A DNA stretch of 64,000 nucleotides. Source: Zygosaccharomyces rouxii. Its lineage: Eukaryota; Ascomycota; Saccharomycetes; Saccharomycetales; Saccharomycetaceae. Of the stretch, positions 59,706 to 64,000 are shown piece after piece. Every line of letters begins with the position of its first letter. The stretch's first letter is position 1. The notes beneath the pieces are model-generated. The model saw only the letters and a program-made list of their open reading frames with translations, was not told the DNA's origin and did not search any database. A program made the translations under genes and the position numbers. Location: assembly GCF_000026365.1 (NCBI RefSeq), contig NC_012995.1:684501-748500 (forward strand). Direction: 5' to 3'.

Positions 59706-61138
59706 CCAATACTAATCAAATTTTCATTGCGTAAAAATGGATGATTAGCGCAAGTCATAGCATCTGCTCTTTCAGCTGGATCCCATTGTAACATTGGCAT
59801 CAAAAATTGTTCGATTCGTTGAGCTAGCAAACGTTCCATACCCAATTCTTCTTTGAAATTCTCAGATATTGACCTGAACTGACGATTCTTCACACAATGT
59901 TCATAATTCTTAAACAAAATGCACTTGTCAAGAAATGCACCCGATGCAGGACCCAGAGTAGTAGAAAACAGTTCCAGCTGTGATGAAGCTTGTGGCCAAT
60001 TATTTTCAGTTCTAAAAAGATAACGCGCAGTGCACATTTCTGAAAAAAGACATGCTGTTGACCAAACATCAGCTGCGTACCCCCATTCAGGGTATTGCAA
60101 GAAGATTTCGGGTGCTCTGTACTCAAAAGTCTGCACATTGTAGCCTTGTGTTTTGTTCGTTAGGGGGCATGCATTACCAAAATCGACTAATTTAACTTTA
60201 AAGAAATCCTTCCAATGTTTTCCACAAGCTTGTGCAAAATCGGGCTTTGAAAAACCATCTAAATCTTCTGTGAAGGTATGAAAAAGTGGTGAAGGTAATG
60301 GTTTCGATACAGTAAATTTTATAAAATCATCCCCATTACGCTTCTGTTCTTGCAATGAATACTCGTGCAAAAATTTAACCACATCCCATTTATTGGGTAA
60401 TTCAGGAAACTCCAACATCACATTTTCAGGCTTGATATCGGAATGAACAATTCCACATTCCTTGTGTAAGAAATCTAAAGCCAAGAGCACCTGTCTCGTG
60501 ACCTCCTTAACCAATTCTAGAGGTAAACCATCCTTAACACAACTAGTACCGACTTCTTTCAAATTGCATGTAGCTCCCTGATGACACTGTCCCAGCAACG
60601 ACAACAGAGACTCATTTAATGGTTCAAAAACGAGGCAAACGTGCAAACCATGAGGTCCCAAATGAGCAAACGCATCTAATAGCTCAACTATGTGAGGGGA
60701 CCCTGGATGTGAACTACTTCTGGCAACACTTTGAATCTTTCTTAAAATTTGCAGTTCCTTACGAGCAGCATAAGAATACTCAGAACTTGATTTGTGAATT
60801 TTAATTGCCACATGCCTGTTGTGGCGCTTATCATGTGCCAACCATACAGTGCAGTAACCACCCCAACCGAGTTTCCTCAGTAGGACGTACCGATCATCAG
60901 GGCCCAAAGCCTCTCCGACGTAACCTCTATGATAGCCCCCAAGACAGTAATCACTTAAAGGTTCCTCTAAGTACAGTTCATCAACGGAATAATTCTTACC
61001 AATAACCGTACTATCACTATCACTCTCAAGAATTACACCATTACCTTCCACAACAATTTCATCATCAACCTCATTCAACGTCTCGGAGGATCCGGAATAA
61101 ATAGATTGAGCTAGCGAAGTTACCGTTACGCTAGTCAT
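59609..61138 (-). CDS. SRPK-type serine/threonine kinase, Sky1-related
   Basis: A 509-residue kinase of the SR-protein kinase family. The N-terminal DYCLGGYHRGYVGE is the SRPK hallmark before the kinase domain. The glycine loop is GWGGYCTVW at 91-99, the ATP Lys is 113, the catalytic loop reads HSDIKPEN from 232 (SRPKs have HTD, most kinases HRD), the DFG is DFGNAC at 319-324 and APE lies at 342-344. The spacer between the two kinase halves is only about 70 residues; Sky1 has a long one. Sequence is well diverged from Sky1 (YMR216C), and S. cerevisiae has no kinase between YPL064C and YPL065W, so this is an extra paralogue or a lineage-specific gene. Its C-terminus was altered by a tandem duplication. 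Confidence 0.87.
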   Translation of the reverse strand: MTSVTVTSLAQSIYSGSSETLNEVDDEIVVEGNGVILESDSDSTVIGKNYSVDELYLEEPLSDYCLGGYHRGYVGEALGPDDRYVLLRKLGWGGYCTVWLAHDKRHNRHVAIKIHKSSSEYSYAARKELQILRKIQSVARSSSHPGSPHIVELLDAFAHLGPHGLHVCLVFEPLNESLLSLLGQCHQGATCNLKEVGTSCVKDGLPLELVKEVTRQVLLALDFLHKECGIVHSDIKPENVMLEFPELPNKWDVVKFLHEYSLQEQKRNGDDFIKFTVSKPLPSPLFHTFTEDLDGFSKPDFAQACGKHWKDFFKVKLVDFGNACPLTNKTQGYNVQTFEYRAPEIFLQYPEWGYAADVWSTACLFSEMCTARYLFRTENNWPQASSQLELFSTTLGPASGAFLDKCILFKNYEHCVKNRQFRSISENFKEELGMERLLAQRIEQFLMPMLQWDPAERADAMTCANHPFLRNENLISIGKLKGAITKPLLTKTPLTKSFKKFLRAGSILN

Positions 61139-61968
61139 TTAGTCTAGTGACCTTCGTTATTCAATCCTGCTAGTACTATTACGATATAACTAGCTTAGCC
61201 GTGCCACACCGAGCTATACTGAGCTGAACTATGCTTGTTTATATTACACCTTAACTGTGCTAGATCTAAGGTAGCTTGTCAACTACCTCAGGACATAATA
61301 CGGAGAATTCTCGACGAGAACTTAATTTGGTGTCAATAAATACTTTTTTTTTTATCACTCTGTCTTCAATCAATAAGAACCACATGCGTTTACAACCAAT
61401 ATGCCATCGCTGTATGACTACCTTTTTTGCCTATCTTTCACGGACTGTGCGCCCGTCATTAGTTTTTCCCTCTAGGTGTTCAAGCCACATGGTCAACAAA
61501 ATGTGCCATTAACACCCGAGAACCACAGTTATCTTTACACCGCGCTGTGGCTTTAGACACTTACACCCATAGTAACGACACCTAATCATAATCAGAATGA
61601 TCATCATTGGGATTCTAAACGAAGTCTTGGTTACCACCAAAAACATGTGGAAAAAATTCTGATTGTCTTTGATCCAATAGATCGACGCTTGTTTTTGCTG
61701 CCCCATTCTTTATGACATTTAAAGACATATAATGGTACAACCACTCAGGCATCCTCATTTAGTACGTTTTTGGAGGGACATTTTGTTCCCTGACAGCGAT
61801 TGACACCATCTAGTTCTCCTGTCTGTGCCCCTTGCACCCACCAATCAACGAAAAAAAAATCCTTACGGTGATTTTTACTTTCAATCAATATCAACATTCC
61901 CAAAGGATCACGACATTCTACAATTTTACTCAACAATAGCAGTCTTCCTTTTTTCTAGTAGACATCCA
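61139..61968. other. SRPK-like gene promoter and VPS28 3' flank
   Basis: 830 bp with no supported gene. Several reading frames of 60-80 codons exist on both strands but show no known family. No clear motif cluster is seen. Confidence 0.45.
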
Positions 61969-62739
61969 TCACCCCAGTGCGGAGTAAAATTCTCTATAAG
62001 CAGTATCAAGATCTCCAAGTAATTCTCTTGCAGCCTTTTCATCAATTGATTCTTGTCCCCTTAGCCGATTTACATGTACGAGCCATTCTACCAATCTTCC
62101 TCTGCTCCTAGATTCTAACCGTGCTACACGATTTGTGCTTAACAGTAGTTCTGCTAATAGTGGATGTAATTGATCTCTTGTGCGATACCCTAATTTAACT
62201 GCATCCATTACTGTGATAAAATTACCGGTAGCCTCTGCGATGCCTCTAGCTAAATTCTCTCCCGTCGTTTTCGCACCATTTCCATTGTTTGCAGAATTAG
62301 ATTGCAAATTTCGATCTACATCCTTAGTAATACTACCATCAGCAGCACCAGCAGCATTAGTAGCAGATGCTGTACTCGTTGACGATTTTGATGCACCGGC
62401 AGCAGCAGCATGTTCTGTAGTCAAGGGAATACCTTTCTCTAACCTCAAGACACCATTGGAGGCGATAACGCCATATCTCTTACAGAATTCTTGTAAAGAA
62501 CCACCAAATGCCATTTGGAAATCATGGTCCTGATCGTTATTAGCCATTATGGCTCTGTACTGTTGTAATAACCTGGCGGTAACACGATTGTATTCTGATT
62601 CATCAGGTATAACGTCCTTGAGATACATTTTCTCCACCTGATCCACACATATGACTATGGAATACACTTCAGCTAAGGTCTCTGCTACTTCACGTTGGCG
62701 GATACTGACACCAGGTTCGAATAGGGGAATAATTTGCAT
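61969..62739 (-). CDS. VPS28: ESCRT-I subunit Vps28
   Basis: A 256-residue ESCRT-I subunit (242 in S. cerevisiae) in sorting of ubiquitinated cargo into multivesicular bodies. The start is the ATG at 62739 (MQIIPLFEPG); the longer frame starts at GTG. The N-terminal core-binding helices include VAETLAEVYSIVICVDQVEKMYLKDVI and the linker RLEKGIPLTTEHA is diagnostic. An Ala/Ser/Asn-rich loop of about 45 residues precedes the C-terminal four-helix domain (ATGNFITVMDAVKLGYRTRDQLHPLLAELL), which recruits ESCRT-II. It is the YPL065W homologue. Confidence 0.95.
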   Translation of the reverse strand: MQIIPLFEPGVSIRQREVAETLAEVYSIVICVDQVEKMYLKDVIPDESEYNRVTARLLQQYRAIMANNDQDHDFQMAFGGSLQEFCKRYGVIASNGVLRLEKGIPLTTEHAAAAGASKSSTSTASATNAAGAADGSITKDVDRNLQSNSANNGNGAKTTGENLARGIAEATGNFITVMDAVKLGYRTRDQLHPLLAELLLSTNRVARLESRSRGRLVEWLVHVNRLRGQESIDEKAARELLGDLDTAYREFYSALG

Positions 62740-62950
62740 GACGGACACAACGAAAAGAACAAAACAAAAAAAAATGAAAAGAACGACTCGAGTCTACTGA
62801 AACGGCACCAGGCGAATTCACTGACACAACAGCTTTTACCTTTTTGGAGGGTCAAGATCTTGTAGTTGTAGTTGTTCTCATTTATATGTTGTCCTTGTTT
62901 AAAGCTTAGAAAAAGAGAAAACGCCATATTATTTACCCGGATAGCGGCTA

Positions 62951-64000
62951 TTATTCGAGAAGCGGTATCCTATGCGAGAAAGACCCTACGTTGGCATACT
63001 TAATGTCAAGCTTTCTCAGAGTTTCGTTATCGTTTGGATAAACGACCGGCGGCAGTGGGGGGTATTCTACCACTGCAGGAGAGTGACTCATTGTAGGTTT
63101 ATTCTTTCGAGTTATCCCTCCGAAATTATCATAAAACTGTCTGGCAAATTTGGCAGTTTCTTTTTCATGGGTAACCAATTGGTCCAATCCTTTCAACTGC
63201 TGTTGAGTCCACGGGGAGATGTCTATCAAGTGGTTCAAATGGAAACTTTTACCACTACTGATCTTTACTTTAACAGCCGCAGAATGTGTAATGCGGAACA
63301 GACTCCCACCCGTAGTAGTAATGCTGCTATGGTATTGAAAAGGTATACCTGAAGAACCGTGGGTTTTGGTTTGTAGTAATCTTGTAGATGGTAAATGGGA
63401 TACAGCTTGTGGACCAATTCTATGTAACATGTCAGGCTCCTGTAAAGAGGACTCAAATTCTCCAAAGAGACCTATTCTTGCCTGTACAGGCATTTCTAAC
63501 TTTAATTTAATACCATTACTACTTATACGCTCATCAAACGTATGAACCATTTCCCGTAACACATTTTCCCTGGTTTCGCCAAATCCAGTAGCAGGATCTA
63601 ATATTTCTAGACATTCTTTTAAGCCCACCACAACAGCTTTCAGTTTTGTGAACTTTTTACCAAACAATGAATTGGAGGAACTATCACCGATAACCTTACC
63701 ATTAGGTCTAATCTCTAACTGTAAGTTTAGATTATCATCTACGCTTACACATGGGTTAACCACTGTATAATCAACAGAAAACTTACGATCTGGTGAAGAG
63801 ACTTGTCTAGACACACTAGGAAACCGTTTAGGATTAGGCACAATAGTATATTTCTCAACGTTTACTGCCTGAGCAAACACTTGAGGATCTTCCAAACCGT
63901 TATACCTCACTGTGCATTCTAAAAGTGTAATACTACTCCCAAAACTCGAGTTAAAATTTGTCTCCTTAACATCCTCTGGTAGACCGATCGTTAGTGGTAT
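62951..64000 (-). CDS. RGL1: Rgl1-like protein, 5' end outside the window
   Basis: The frame is open from base 64000 to the stop at 62951, with no stop codon before the edge, so the start lies beyond the window; the visible GTG at 63908-63910 is internal (LLECTVRYNGLEDP). About 349 residues are visible. Strand-like segments LNLQLEIRPNGKVIGD and GIKLKLEMPVQARIGLFGEF suggest a beta-sandwich, possibly arrestin-like. In S. cerevisiae YPL066W, next to VPS28, is RGL1, a regulator of Rho1 localisation (479 residues). The call rests mainly on position and orientation, with limited sequence memory. Confidence 0.65.
   Translation of the reverse strand: MPLTIGLPEDVKETNFNSSFGSSITLLECTVRYNGLEDPQVFAQAVNVEKYTIVPNPKRFPSVSRQVSSPDRKFSVDYTVVNPCVSVDDNLNLQLEIRPNGKVIGDSSSNSLFGKKFTKLKAVVVGLKECLEILDPATGFGETRENVLREMVHTFDERISSNGIKLKLEMPVQARIGLFGEFESSLQEPDMLHRIGPQAVSHLPSTRLLQTKTHGSSGIPFQYHSSITTTGGSLFRITHSAAVKVKISSGKSFHLNHLIDISPWTQQQLKGLDQLVTHEKETAKFARQFYDNFGGITRKNKPTMSHSPAVVEYPPLPPVVYPNDNETLRKLDIKYANVGSFSHRIPLLE

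Noticed and set aside
61276..61936. Several 60-80 codon frames between the SRPK-like gene and VPS28
   Set aside because: No recognisable family, frames on both strands overlap, and composition is intergenic.

Overview
The window is nuclear DNA from a budding yeast of the family Saccharomycetaceae. It is gene-dense and about 40% G+C by eye, and none of the genes shows an intron. Nearly every protein aligns end to end with a Saccharomyces cerevisiae protein. Gene order is the strongest clue to the lineage: genes that S. cerevisiae keeps on separate chromosomes (YPL050-066, YDR481-483, YBR155-163, YBR203-208) are interleaved here in one series with orientations conserved. That is the pattern of a lineage that split off before the whole-genome duplication. 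The tandem PDR12 weak-acid pumps fit the Zygosaccharomyces/Torulaspora clade, most plausibly Zygosaccharomyces, but genus is an inference.

Layout. 1-7.3 kb: 3' part of MNN9, PHO8, ARL3, CWC21, OAZ1 (split by a +1 programmed frameshift) and KRE2. 7.5-13 kb: CNS1, SLI15, ICS2, LEE1. 14-21 kb: AMN1, LGE1, IFA38, CDC28, the single SUR1/CSH1 homologue and tRNA-Ala(AGC). 21.5-24 kb: TOS1 and YSY6. 25-36.4 kb: two tandem PDR12-type ABC transporters of 1520 residues each. 36.7-40 kb: EXO5, GRX5, tRNA-Cys(GCA). 40.5-47.6 kb: DUR1,2 and FTH1. 47.8-58.5 kb: MFM1, KTR3, an LDH1-like lipase, a FRE-family reductase, a COS111-position F-box-like protein and TIM50. 58.5-64 kb: CWC27, an SRPK-like kinase with no S. 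cerevisiae counterpart here, VPS28 and the 3' part of RGL1.

Themes. Golgi mannosylation and sphingolipid mannosylation (MNN9, KRE2, KTR3, SUR1/CSH1), cell-cycle exit and cell separation (CDC28, SLI15, AMN1, TOS1), iron handling (GRX5, FTH1, FRE) and splicing (CWC21, CWC27, SRPK-like kinase) recur, but as in most yeasts each gene has its own promoter and there are no operons. Several promoters carry motif clusters that agree with the product's known regulation: three SCB elements at TOS1, Ace2/Swi5 motifs at AMN1, Aft-type motifs at the FRE gene and GATA motifs at DUR1,2.

Most noteworthy: the PDR12 pair is a mosaic. Both ATP-binding halves are almost identical at DNA level while the membrane domains differ, so it looks like concerted evolution by gene conversion. 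Also notable are the OAZ1 frameshift site, an 85-bp tandem duplication across the 3' end of the SRPK-like gene, and a FRE gene where S. cerevisiae has ALD6. Start codons were set to ATG throughout; several longer reading frames begin at GTG or TTG and were trimmed.
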